Shown here: one piece after another, positions 39,519-52,239 of the stretch
How positions within the stretch are numbered: position 1 is the stretch's first letter
Layout: each line of letters opens with the position of its first letter
Assembly: GCF_040412425.1 (NCBI RefSeq)
Contig: NC_089762.1
Span: 18,101,712 to 18,165,711 of the forward strand
Source of the DNA: Macrobrachium rosenbergii
Taxonomy: Eukaryota > Arthropoda > Malacostraca > Decapoda > Palaemonidae
Direction of reading: 5' to 3'
DNA: 64,000 nucleotides
Program-made: the position numbers and the translations under genes
The notes under the pieces: generated by a model
Database searches by the model: none
What the model was told of the DNA's origin: nothing
Seen by the model: the letters and a program-made list of their open reading frames with translations, nothing else

Positions 39519-40983
39519 GGGTGGGCCTGGAGGCTCTCGCTCAGCGATGACGGTGCACTGAAAAGCAAAGCCCTTGTCTTTTCTCTCTCTTTTGGCGACA
39601 TCGATATCACCGGCACTTGAAAGGAAAGAAGAAAGGAACTGGCTGAAAGACAGCCTGCCTCGGATTTAGATGTTAGCCTTTGACTTGCTCAATTTCGTCT
39701 TCAACTCTGTCCCTATCTGCCCAACACGAAAAGGAAAAAGGAAGGAAAAGTGTAAATAAAAATGCAGATTTTCTTGAAACACTGTCGAGAAAAGGAGACA
39801 TAAATTCAGAGAATCAATGTGGCCTTTTTCGGTAATGTAGTAGACTGAGGGTGATATTGTGGTACTGAATTTATAAATTCATGAATTTATTTTTGCCTTT
39901 GCGTTTCCTTTGAGATGTCTGTCAAATAGAGAAGGGCACTTGAAACGAACATAATTAGAGAAATACCATAGAGACAGTCTGCATGATAATCCAAATAGCT
40001 TTGCAAAAGTAAATGATTGCAATTTATATAAATACGATACCATACCTACAAAACTACTACCACTTCGCTTATAATAAGCTTATTAATTTGCAAATATGTC
40101 TATTAACACTGACTTTCACATTTTAAAGAAACATAAGTTATACACTTCTTATTAGTAATTAATGCATCGTTGCAGTATTTCAGCAGTTACCTAAAGGAGA
40201 ATGCGTATAAAATGCATGGAAATTTGTATATATGTTCACGCCTATTATAAATGATAATTTCTTTGCCAAGGGAATTAGGATGCTTCCTTTAACAATACCC
40301 TGAGTAAATTGAAATCTAGTACCCGATATAAAAATGTCTGGTGCCTCATGTTAATTGGTTTTATTAGCTCGAACAGTCCATTGAACAGTTAGTAAAATTT
40401 GAAATGGAAATATATGCAAGAGCACAGTACTTTGTCGTGGATAAGCATTGTGCAAGCTGTTGTACCTTATAAGCATCAATGTGCAGACTGCATTTGGTGC
40501 ATGCAAGGCCTCAAGGAAGTTGTTCAAAGCTCTTACATCGAAAACAAAGCTGTGCCGTTGTTATAAAATAAAGAACGCAGGCACTATCAATTCAGGTATG
40601 GTAGCACTTGTTGAAATGACTTGAACAGTTAACCGTGGGTGCTGTGTTAATCCAGTCTTTTAAATCGTAGATTTTTCGAATAAACTAAATTTTGATTACC
40701 AGTCTATTTTTCTCCTCATTAAGAGGTTTTGCATATCATCAAATGAATTCATGTATACAGTATAATTGTTTTCAGAATAGAAAAAATATAAGAACAGATT
40801 CGTCTGTCCAAAGTACTCCTGCGCCGTAATAAAATTACATTTCATGCATTCACTTTTTTTCGCCGTCAGTCTCCATTTTTTAACTTTTCCAGCTTTCACC
40901 TTTTTTCATTCGAAACCCGACCAAGGAAAATGTTTTCCATGGTTATAGTGAGAGCCATTGTTTTGCCTATCCCCATCCACTCA
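39517..40983. other. AT-rich unique sequence, no gene seen
   Basis: Nothing recognisable in either strand. Confidence 0.45.

Positions 40984-41078
<95 letters not shown>
40984..41078. repeat. (AT)n microsatellite
   Basis: About 92 bases of uninterrupted AT. It lies just outside the left arm of the next palindrome. Confidence 0.97.
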
Positions 41079-41081
<3 letters not shown>

Positions 41082-41102
41082 TATATATACTGTATATCTA
41101 TC

Positions 41103-41886
41103 AACCAATTTGTGATATCATAAGAACACAAAATAATGGATTTCTGATGTCAAATTGTGGTTTTCCTATTCACAAGTAAATTACATCTATAGATTTTATC
41201 AGTATGAAAATAATCATGAGAAAAATATTCTTATCTTTTACGATTTCGGTTTAAATTTGTTAAAACGTCATTCACGTTTATAGAGAACGAATCTAATGTT
41301 CACCAGGTCAGTCATAAACAAAATCAGAACTCCACATAGACAAGTGGGCTACATTGTCTACTCCATATTTCTAGACATAAAGTTACTGTCAAGTAAAAAA
41401 TATCCTATTTCAGAGGCCTCGCTCTACTATTTTGGATTTCTCTGGACTTCCCGGCCTAAACATTATTAAACTGGTAACTAATCTGGACGAGAAGACAACT
41501 GGTATCAGAATTATGAATTGTGTCACTTATGCACTTGGGCCTTTTACATATTCTCTGATATAAAGTCACAAATACGTTTTGACATCTAATCATGGCCGGC
41601 GCAGAAGTATTTATTAATTACAATTTTCATATTTAAGTTTTGATACCAGTTGTCTTCTCGTCCAGGTTAGTTACCAGTTTAATAATGTTTAGGCCGGGTG
41701 AACATTAGATTCCTTCTCTATAAACGTAAATGATGTTTTAACAGATTTAAACTGAAATCGTAAAAGATAAGAATATTTTTCTCCTGATTATTTTTTAGAT
41801 ATAGTTTACTTGTGAATAGGAAAACCACAATTTGACATCAGAAATCCATTGTTTTGTGTTCTTATGACATCACAAAATGGTTTGCC
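41103..41886. repeat. Long inverted repeat with an unequal arm
   Basis: Left 41103-41305 pairs with right 41699-41886 (TTCTGATGTCAAATTGTGGT, AAGATAAGAATATTTTTCTC and AACATTAGATTC words on opposite strands). Left 41451-41508 pairs with right 41641-41698 (CGGCCTAAACATTATTAAAC, GAAGACAACTGGTATCA). The left arm has an extra 145 bp (41306-41450) that the right arm lacks. The loop is about 130 bp and not AT-dinucleotide. Confidence 0.92.
41306..41450. other. 145-bp insertion in one palindrome arm
   Basis: The right arm reads straight through TTCACCCGGCC, serving as an internal empty site, while the left arm has TTCACC, 145 bp, then CGGCC. No terminal inverted repeat or clear duplication beyond CC is visible. 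A deletion from the right arm is the alternative. Confidence 0.7.
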
Positions 41887-43634
41887 ATAAAGATTTGCTC
41901 GTCAAAATAACTGGAAAAACGATTTATGTAGTTGTAAAAGCAAAATAAGCTGCCATGGATGTCATCATGAAGATTGATGAACAGAAGTAGGACAGAGAGA
42001 TTTTGATCCAAATAATTCCGTAAAGAAATTGTAGTTTATGGAATGTGGAATTTACTTGAAGAAAATTACTTGTAGAAAAGTCAAATTCTAAAGATAGGAA
42101 AAATATGAACAAAATTTTCAGTTGTATAAATAACAAAAATTACTGAATGAGACAGACGTGCATCTTAGTTTATTTTCCATTTTCTCGTTTCAAATAACAT
42201 TGAATTTATATTTAAGGACACTCTTTTTTTTACTTCCTTTTTCATCAGTAAACTATGAAAAGTTTAACTGATCCAGTCATGAAATTAAGAAACTCAGATA
42301 AATTTTTTAATTACTTACACCGATAGAAAGGAACCAGAGGGGCTCCACACCAGAATTACGCAAATATCTCAAACGGCCTTTCTCAAAAGGTCTTTATTGC
42401 GTTGTTTGAAATCACTTGTGTCCTATTTAACCTTTCATGTATACTGGAATTTTGTATACTGGTGCTTCCTTCTGTTATGCGGATAACCAATCTGAAATTA
42501 AATTTTGAGCCTTGGTTCAAGATTTTTAAATTATTTCTGGAATGGTGCTGATTTTTATTATTCTGGTCACTGCAAGTCTTTCATTTTGGATACGATTTCC
42601 TTCCCACTTTTCTGCAATGATTTCAGCTCTCAGACTGTAAATATTATTTGCATACACATGTCAAAGCCTCTCTCCTTCTCAGCAGGAGATGGTCATAGGT
42701 CATCAGTTCGACTGACCTTGTTTTGCAGCTGCGCTTCGTATGCCTCATGTCTTGTACTCTGACCTTCTGACAGATAAGGAAGACAGAACATCCTGTGCCC
42801 ACAGCAAGAGGAGGCCCTATCTCTTCCTTCGGGGCCGAGCCACGCTTTTCTCTTTCCCTTTCGTTTTCCTTATTCCTTCAGGATGGGTCTGACGTGCACT
42901 ATACTCTCTTATAAAAAGAAACCATAGGCTTAGAAATAACCGTGAAACTTTTTCGGCAGAGTTACATGGATTTGTAAAATCGTTCGCTGTTCAGTATGTA
43001 TACAGTATGTACTTCATCAATCCCAGTTGAATTTCTCATGTTATAAGATACAGAGAAAAATGGCATGACTTTAGAACTCCTGTCTTTAATTACCCATTTT
43101 AATACTTCAAGAACGTGATTTAACTATCATTTCTAAGACAGTTTCGGCAACAGATCTGGAAGAAAGATGAAATCATTCTAAGCGCAATTCTATTTACGTT
43201 CATTATTGTGACATCAGAGAGAGATTGAAAACTCCCCAGTCTGTTACGTCAAAGTTGATATTTTCTAATCATTAGTGAACAATCAGAGATGTCTTTGCCT
43301 TTATCAGTCTGTCACTTCCACCGGCAGAAACAGTTGAATGAAAGGAAAAGTTATGTTGCTTGCTAACCATTAGACGCCAGTGGTTCATAATAGTAATTAA
43401 ATAAAAAATCAGGTGGCACATATTTCACGCTATGTTAAGTAATAACCTACCCTATGTCAGGAGTATAAAGTACACGTTACCGATGACCGATAAGAGCTTG
43501 CATTGACAACTTAGTATCTTCTCGTCTTTTTTCCCCTGTGTCAAACTGTTCATCCGATTATCAACTGGAATTCTTCAGTATGGTTCTCTATATCTGGCCT
43601 CCTGTAATAATCGTTTGATCAGCTTTATATACAA

Positions 43635-43637
<3 letters not shown>
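41887..43637. other. Unique sequence, no gene seen
   Basis: An 85-codon open frame at 42505-42762 (+) has no family features. The rest is AT-rich. Confidence 0.4.
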
Positions 43638-43693
<56 letters not shown>

Positions 43694-43694
43694 T

Positions 43695-43734
<40 letters not shown>

Positions 43735-43872
43735 TATATACAGTATATATATGCATATATATAATTATATATATGGTATATATATTATATATTTATATGT
43801 ATATATATATATATATGTATATACAGTATATATAATACATATATAGTATATGTATTATATATATAATATAAT
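43638..43872. repeat. Interrupted (AT)n tract
   Basis: AT blocks with GTATA, CAGTATA and ATTATA breaks, ending 20 bases before the left arm of the next palindrome. Confidence 0.95.
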
Positions 43873-43987
43873 ATATGTATGTATGCATAAACTATCTTCA
43901 TATCAAGGCTTTGAATCAGTCCTACTTCTTTTTCTCCTCAGGCAAGCTTCTCAAAATTAATGAAAAATTATTCACGTTTCTTTCCAT

Positions 43988-44026
43988 TTACGAACCGTTT
44001 CCTCCCTCATTGGCGTCGTTTTCAGG
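43988..44026 (-). ncRNA. Degraded hammerhead ribozyme copy
   Basis: On the minus strand the left arm reads CTGAAAA (44025-44019) where the core needs CTGANGA, then a stem-II region that no longer pairs well, then GAAACGGTTCGT. The core G to A change should abolish activity. It is identified by alignment to the right-arm copy. Confidence 0.5.
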
Positions 44027-44884
44027 ACTAAATTACAAATTGAAATACAAAATTTTTATTACTGCATGCGGATTTTGCGGCTACGCCTAAATTTGAAACA
44101 TAATGTCATTGGGGTGCTGAATTTTTGTTGGTCGGCGGGTCGCATTGTCTCGCTGGTGATCTCTGCGGCAGCAGGGGCGTGATTCTCGTTTCTTGCCGAT
44201 AGTCTTGATTTGCTTTGTTGTCGGTGGTCATGTTCTGGAGTGTTGTGTCGCTCGTATCTCCCTTCGGAATCTCATGGATGTCCTGTGGTTTCCTTGAAGA
44301 AGGGAGGGTGAGGTCCATTATATTTAATGCTGGCCGTTGTTGAACTCACAGCTTCTGTTATTGCAATCTGTGGGACCAGGCTTATGTAGCATGATCTTTG
44401 TGCTTTCTGATAATTCATCCGGTTGGTTTACGGACGGATCGTGCATAGAGAAGCCCGGTTCCACAAGTTGCAAATAGTAGAAGCTGTGAGTATCAGCAAC
44501 AGCCTGCACTGAATGTACAGAAGGACACGGACTTCATCCTTCCTTCTTCCAGGAAACCACGGGACATCTGTGAGAATCCAAAGGGAGACACAAACAACAG
44601 AACACCCCAAACACGACTACCGACAACAAAGCAAATCAAGACTTTCGACCAGAGACGGGAATCACGCCCTTCCCCATGCCCTTTGCTGCAAGCTGCAGCA
44701 TATAGAGCGCGTCCTACGGAGCACCAGAAATTCCCTTGCTGTCACAGAGACCACCAGCGAGACAGTGAGACTTGTCGACCAATAGAAATTCAGCATCCCA
44801 ATGATGTCGTGTCTAAAATCTAGGCGTAGCAGCAAACTCCGCATGTAGTAATAAAAAATTTGTATTCCAATTTGTAATTTAGTT

Positions 44885-44927
44885 CTGAAGACATCGCCGA
44901 AGAACGATGAAACGGTCCGTCGAGTGG
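44885..44927 (+). ncRNA. Hammerhead ribozyme motif (type I, minimal stem III)
   Basis: Core strand 1 is CTGAAGA (44885-44891). Stem II is ATCG/CGAT (44893-44896 with 44905-44908) closing an 8-base loop. Core strand 2 is GAAA (44909-44912). Stem III is ACG/CGT with loop GTC (44912-44920). The cleavage triplet is GTC (44919-44921), with predicted scission after C44921. Stem I would pair the bases before 44885 (AGTT) with those after 44921 (GAGT), but only 3 of 4 positions fit. Short stem III is typical of hammerheads in Penelope-like and other retroelement ends. The one weak point is C44892, which is unpaired or shifts the GAAA. Activity is untested. Confidence 0.6.
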
Positions 44928-45099
44928 AATAAGTAAATGGAAAGAGACGTGAATAATATTTCCTCATTCCTGAGAAGCTTGCCTGAAGAGAAGAAAGAAG
45001 TATAGACTAATTCAAAGTCTTGATACGAAGATAGTATCTGCTAACAATGCCATTGACCTCAGTAGGAATTGCATAAGAGAGAAAATATGCCCAAATAGC

Positions 45100-45186
<87 letters not shown>

Positions 45187-45188
45187 TA
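45100..45188. repeat. (AT)n microsatellite
   Basis: About 85 bases with one C and one terminal A interruption. Confidence 0.96.
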
Positions 45189-46454
45189 TATACTAATTGA
45201 CTCTCAAGTTCTGAGATTAATAACTAAAAGAGGAATAATTTTAAAATATTTACGCTTTAGTTTCATTAAAATTTGATCAAGCGCAACACTTTGAAACTCT
45301 TTTAAGGAAGAATCTTTATCATAAATTGTAACCAAACACTTAACTATGTCAACTTTCTCTACAGGGAACTGTAAAGAGTAAACAATACCAGTTTAGTCGA
45401 CCAGTAGTAGTCTCCTAAACATTGTTGTAACATTATTAGCAACAGGAGAAATATGATTTGGTATTTAGGTTTTCAAAAAGCAAATGTTGGTGTATGATTT
45501 TACTGGTTTTTTTGTTTCACTTTTTGCATTGAGAGAACCATATTTAAAGAAAAAAATAATGAGTTTTTATCCACTGACTTTCAACAGGAAAAGTCCCAAG
45601 AGTGGATTGGGGAGGAGCTGTGACAAAAATCCCCATGGGCTAATAAATGTACAATGTGATGAAGCTTATAATTGACAGATTATTATAACAAGAACTTGAG
45701 GTATCATAGCAGCAAAAGAGAAAAATTGTTTTAAAGAAAATAGTTTCAAGAACTCCTGGGCATGTAAGCAATGTCGCATGCACTTATTATAACAAGGATA
45801 ATTGCAAAAAAGAGGCTAAAATTCATTCATATGATTCATTCATATACTTGTACAGAACAAGTTTACTGATATTTCTGTATTTGCACAAGAAATTCAGAAT
45901 TATTAGTTGCAATACCTGTAGAATTAACCAGTCACAGTAGCGAACAATTATTTTTGCTGGAGGAAATATCTTTCCATCCCTTTTATATCGACTCATAAAA
46001 ACAGAAAGATTAATGCGTGTACGTATGCATCAAATATTACTTTGCAGTCGCATGCTTACTTTTCATAAAATGTAACGTAAATTATGCATTATATTTTTCT
46101 TTTTTGTACTTTTCAAATTGTAATGCAGGTCAAACAGGATAACTAACCATGAGCTTAAAATACTTGAAAAGCGACTATCTATAAATCCTAAAAAGTACAA
46201 AAATGAAAGGCTTTGAAAAAGACCAATTGTGTATGTGCGTGATGATCAAGAGATCGAAAATAAAAACGAGCAACAATGATGAGATGACAGCGACTAGCTA
46301 TAATGCCCTGTCTCTTTACACCTCTTGAAATTGGCTGGGCGTGGTTCAATTTTCGTTTTATAGCATTTGGCGTGTCATCTGCAGATCCATTAGCATAAGG
46401 AATAAGTGCCCAGGTGAAAGTGGAGCGTCTGTAAATAACTGCGAAGGGCTTGTA

Positions 46455-46458
<4 letters not shown>
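45189..46458. other. AT-rich unique sequence, no gene seen
   Basis: A 63-codon frame at 45484-45675 (+) is unassigned. No other feature. Confidence 0.45.

Positions 46459-46517
<59 letters not shown>
46459..46517. repeat. (AG)n microsatellite
   Basis: About 58 bases of AG. Confidence 0.97.
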
Positions 46518-46522
<5 letters not shown>

Positions 46523-48796
46523 AGTAGAGGGGGAGGCGTAGGTGAATTGCTACAGCATTACTCTCCAGCAGAATAGGGCTTTGGGACGGATTTCAATCCA
46601 TATCCCCTACCAGCCTCCGCCCTATAGAGCCGGCCCCTCGCAAGTTCTCACATCTTTTGCTCCCGAGGCTCCCTTCGGCCCAGTCGGAATCTTTCTTCAC
46701 TTTCGTACGATTGCCTTGGATTTCGTGTCTGCTTTTCAAGCCGGACATGGACACCAGATATGGAACCCATGAGAGTTCCACTTTGAATAATAAATACTCT
46801 CAGACGGAGGGATCCATTGTTAAGTCTTTTCTTTCCATCACCCTATTGTTTCTTCAAAGATCTCCCGACCTAGATGCGTTTCGTTCTTTCTTTTCTTTTT
46901 ATTATCTTTTTAGAGGGATTCTTTCCATGGAATGACTTGGTGATCAATTGGGTGTATTCCAAGCTCTGAATTTCTTTTCTTGAGTCGGGATATCTGGAGC
47001 TAAATTTTGTATGAACGATTTGAGCCGCTTAAAAGGCTTTGGTAATCTTTTCTTTTAATCTTGAAGGGCACAGCATTCAAGATTTATTTTCTCATACCTT
47101 TGTTTAACTTATTCCCATTTTCTCTCAGTTATTTTGTTTTAATGGTTATTAAACAAGAATTGCTTTCTTAAAAAAGAAAGCAGTTTGGAATCTCATAGAT
47201 TTTCCATTTTTCCTCTCTTTCTTCTCCCATGAGTTGGCACTAAAGTTAAGCATCAGACAAGGCCGTTGCTTGAAATTGTTCTTTATTACTAACAGGTAAA
47301 TGACAGAAAAACCATCGAGGATTGTACTGTAAACATTCCCTTCAACTCTGAGGCTCTGAACTGTGCTTTGACACCAAGTAATATAACACTCGGCAGTCAC
47401 CATCAGAAAAAATGTTTACACTTGAAGGATAGCCCATCATGCTAAGGCTAAGGACTGTCAATAAAATGATTTTCTTAAAAAGACAAGTCGCAATACTCGC
47501 TCATTTTATCAGCCAGAAATCCGATTCGGCTAAAGTTCCAAGGCTTAATGGTAAGATCAAGTTTGGGTTCTCAAAAATATAGTAGCAGATGAGCCGATTT
47601 ACTCCTCCATCAGTTTTCATCTTCTTTCGTATGTCACCTCTCATGTTCTACAGATCATTCTGGGTTCTTTGTAAATCTGTTTCCAGACTCCTCTCTGTGT
47701 AAGGTTCTTGTTTTTTTTATACATCTTTTTGCGTAAATGTATTAGACTAATTGTTAATTATCAGGTCGACTAAATTATATAATTCATTATATGAAATTTG
47801 GTTTATTTGCCTGCATATAGTATGGCAGCCTTTAGCAGGAAAATACTGAAGACTTTTCATCTAAATTGCCGTATTTTATTGAACTTCCATAACAAAAACT
47901 GTTGTTTTTCCAAATGCAGTGAAGGCGAATGGGAATTCACCAGTGAGAGAAGAGACGGTAGAACTTACCTAAAGAGCAGACTTAGAGTTTTTTTCAGCAT
48001 AAATCTTTGTATGCATTCTGAATTATACAGAATTCTCTCAGTGGAGCCTTACGTATCGGTATAAGTAGCATACCAACCTTTTTCAGCCATGAGCAGAGGG
48101 AGCGCTGCATCCTAAAATGGAATTACTCGGGGCAGAGGTATCACTTCTTGTGATGGGTGGCCCAAAGAATTTGACAGGTCCCTTCTATGAAAGTAGTTTT
48201 GGTATTTACCTATGGTCGGGCCTTCACACGATGTGCCTGTGACAGGTCAATGGAAATACCAAGTTATGTTCTGTGCGAATATCATGATTCGTTATCTTCG
48301 GAAGTGTAGTTTCGGATGTTGTTGATTTTTTTATGATAATTCTGAGGAACTCGCAGGCAATATGTTTAATAGTATATTTGTATTTTAATTCTTAATATAT
48401 CAGGAAATTACATGAATGATTAGTCGGATCAGGTACGGTAATTCTTATCTATTTTAAATTACAGTGAGTGATACCTTCCAGAGAAAACTGAAATTTATAT
48501 TGACATCTCTTATTACATCACATCACTTTATTGCATTTTAAAAACTCTTCATGTAGCACTGGCTAAAGGAGGGGCGTGCCATGCCAGACATTATGTAAGT
48601 GGAAAGCAAGGGGGCATCGCGTGACTTTGAGCTATTGCTTAAAGAGGAGGTTTCTTCAGCTTGTTCGATAATGGTTGATTGCAGTTTATCTTTTCCATTC
48701 GTCTTGCTGAACATGAGGCACACCTACGGGATAACAGGAAGATGCAAGTGAAAAAGCCTTTATATTGAAATGAAAATTTTAACTCATTTTTTTAAA
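46518..48796. other. Unique sequence, no gene firmly seen
   Basis: 46540-46790 is GC-richer (about half G+C) and may be a conserved or regulatory patch, but no motif was identified. At 47900-47922 a T-rich tract ending in CAG precedes a short frame (EGEWEFTSERRDG), which could be an exon edge but has no further support. Confidence 0.3.
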
Positions 48797-49974
<1,178 letters not shown>

Positions 49975-50366
49975 GTAAAAAATGCGCCGACATTTCTTCG
50001 GAGCAGTCGAGTTTTCTGTACAGCCTATAATGCTGTATGAAACTCTCAATGTGCTGGAGTATTAAACTCTCATCCACGACCGGGCAACGCTCACCTTCCC
50101 ATCATGCGGTCAAGTGAAGATGCTTCACCGGCTGGCACCTCTATCGGTGCCAGACGCACGATCCATGGCTAACTTTAAACTTAAATACAACAAAAACTAC
50201 TGAGGCTAGAGGGCTGCAATTTGGTGTGTTTGATGATTGATTTGTTTGATCTACATACCAATTTGCAGCCCTGCAGCCCCAGTAGGTTTTAAGATCTGAG
50301 GGCAGATAGAAAAATCGCGGACGGACAGACAAAGCCATCTCAAAAGTTTTCTTTTACAGAAAACTA
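49975..50366 (+). mobile_element. Hairpin-ended MITE, copy 1
   Basis: One end carries GCGCCGACATTTCTTCGGAG, a hairpin decayed from GCGCCGAAG/CTTCGGCGC. The other end is AGTTTTCTTTTACAGAAAACT, a self-complementary hairpin. An internal palindrome, CTACTGAGGCTAGAGGGCTG pairing with GCAGCCCTGCAGCCCCAGTAG, spans 50196-50288. It has no coding capacity. It is homologous in reverse orientation to 58088-58442. I associate this repeat with decapod genomes, from memory and unverified. Confidence 0.82.
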
Positions 50367-51177
50367 AAAAAAAAGGAACCTAAACTTTTGCTGCCGCTAA
50401 AGTGAGATAGAAAGATTTACAAGAAAAATTGAATGTCGCCGTAAAATTATCTGTGAATATGAAAAGAAAGCTCTCTCTGTTCTTCTCATTTATATATGCG
50501 TGTAGTTTGTTATAAAATTGGTGTATATTCAGTTTACCAACAAACAACATGGGCAATAAAATCATATGCAGTATTTACGAACAATGCATTAATATCCCCA
50601 GCAAAAAGCCATCACTCTCAAATTAGTGTTATTTCATGGAAGTGCAAAGCAGATGAAATTCAGTGTATATCTCACTGTATATATCTATTGTGCAGAAATC
50701 TTCGACGGCCATTTGACGTACACTGGCACTTTATCTGCAGTTTACACAACCTTCGTTGAAATTAGAGTCATTCATTTTAATTTTGCAAAATAAAGTTTCT
50801 TGAAGTGCCTTTAGTTTTGTTCCTCCCGCCAATTGGTCGATCTGTCTCATTATTATCCCTTCATTTTCCCATATTGTGTGATGTCAGCCGGTCTTCGCCC
50901 ATTTCTCTTGAATGGCAATACTAGTTATATCAGAACTTCCATTTGTATCTCTGATGTTTCTGTTTTTTCAGCAGTACCTAATCCTCGTACAGGTTTCAGT
51001 TAAACCGCATCTGACCTTCGAAATGGAGCCCATTTGTCATTCATTTTGAGTTTATGGCTCTATTAACACTATTCTGTTAAAGATTATTAATGCTTTGAGA
51101 TCCTTTTATTTTTTCGGTACCAAAGTAAAAAAATTCAGGGCGTGTAACCTTCCTTGTACCTTTCCAAAATTGCCGAT

Positions 51178-51180
<3 letters not shown>
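50367..51180. other. AT-rich unique sequence, no gene seen
   Basis: Nothing recognisable. Confidence 0.45.

Positions 51181-51229
<49 letters not shown>
51181..51229. repeat. (AT)n microsatellite
   Basis: About 48 bases of AT. Confidence 0.96.
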
Positions 51230-51233
<4 letters not shown>

Positions 51234-51881
51234 TATAAGCATTTGTGGGTATCACTACACGCACAAGTGGATATGTGTGTGTGCGTGTGTGCGCGCGTGA
51301 GTTGGCTTCCTGAAGAAGCCTCTCCTCGAAGACTATCCTGTGTCCCCAAATATGTCTCCATCCTCACGCATATTTGGAACTTGCATAAACCTAATGGTTA
51401 TAAAAACTCATTCTCATCACCGACGGAAAGTATCACAAAACATTGCAGAGATGCTATCGGATGACTATCAGAAAGAATCGGTAGGCAACAAAGCAGTACA
51501 CAGGAGACGCCATTATATAGCTCTTGAATATTCCATTGATGTTGCAAGGATGGCAAAGGAACAGGAATGTTATCAATGCTTGATTGTCCTTGGAGAGGAA
51601 GCTGCTTTATTTAGCGGAAAATTAAGTCATCTTCGTGTTGTGTTTGTTACTTCTGAGAGAAAAATCTTGGGTATGCAAAGCGTCAAGGGAAAGGCACCAG
51701 TTTTGCCTAAAAACTAATAGTGATATTTTAAACATCTTCTATTACTTTACAAATTTGAATTTGAGAGAGTAATATGGTTTCGTTCTTGAATTTTGTTTCT
51801 TCGGCCGCTAATTATCGCATATTTTTACGAACAGTACGGAACATGGGTGAAAAAATTATCTCTATTCATAAAATCAAAATG
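51230..51881. other. Unique sequence with an unassigned plus-strand ORF
   Basis: A frame of 125 codons (51340-51717) has two of its more protein-like stretches at VARMAKEQECYQCLIVLGEE and KLSHLRVVFVTSERKILG. Its predicted N-terminus is Ser/His-rich. No family is known to me. It could be an exon or chance. Confidence 0.3.
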
Positions 51882-52228
51882 TTCACCCTTTCATGTAAGC
51901 AGAATTTTTTAATTGATTGAGTTCTGGTTTAGCTTAAGAAGAATGTTCGCGATGTTTTGCCCACTCGAACGTCTTTTAAAAAGCTCCTGGTTACGTTTTT
52001 ATTTTTTTAATTTTATTTATTTATTTATTTATTTATCTATTTATTTTTGCAAGTATCAAATTTGGTCACTACATGTCCCATTAGGATTATTACTTCCGAC
52101 GAGGAGGGTACTTTTTTGTTCTTGTTGTCCGTGTGCTTGTTTGCTTGATAACAAAATTATTTACGAAAATTTTATCAGATGTGGGCCTTTGAGCTGTCAG
52201 GAGATGCTTACATGAAAGGGTGAACATT
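51880..52228. mobile_element. Small TIR element (about 350 bp)
   Basis: AATGTTCACCCTTTCATGTA (from 51880) is perfectly complementary to the sequence ending at 52228 (TACATGAAAGGGTGAACATT), giving terminal inverted repeats of about 24 bp. The interior has a TTTA repeat (52010-52050) and no transposase. This fits a MITE; flanking duplications are not clear. Confidence 0.65.
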
Positions 52229-52239
52229 TGAGGAGCTCT

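Larger units (their letters stand above)
43891..45036. repeat. Inverted pair of retroelement ends (about 430- and 510-bp arms)
   Basis: Left (43891-44316) and right (44527-45036) are reverse complements at roughly 80-85%. Shared words include CGACAACAAAGCAAATCAAG, AATTTGTAATTTAGT and GAGAAGCTTGCCTGA. The right arm has about 75 bp (near 44668-44742) absent from the left. The 210-bp loop holds a minus-strand open frame continuous with the left copy (44509-44324, SMHDPSVNQPDELSE) of unknown family. Each arm carries one hammerhead-like motif, on opposite strands. Confidence 0.9.

Noticed and set aside
51313..51345. Hammerhead-like CTGAAGA...CGAAGAC
   Set aside because: The second strand lacks GAAA and no stem III or cleavage triplet fits.
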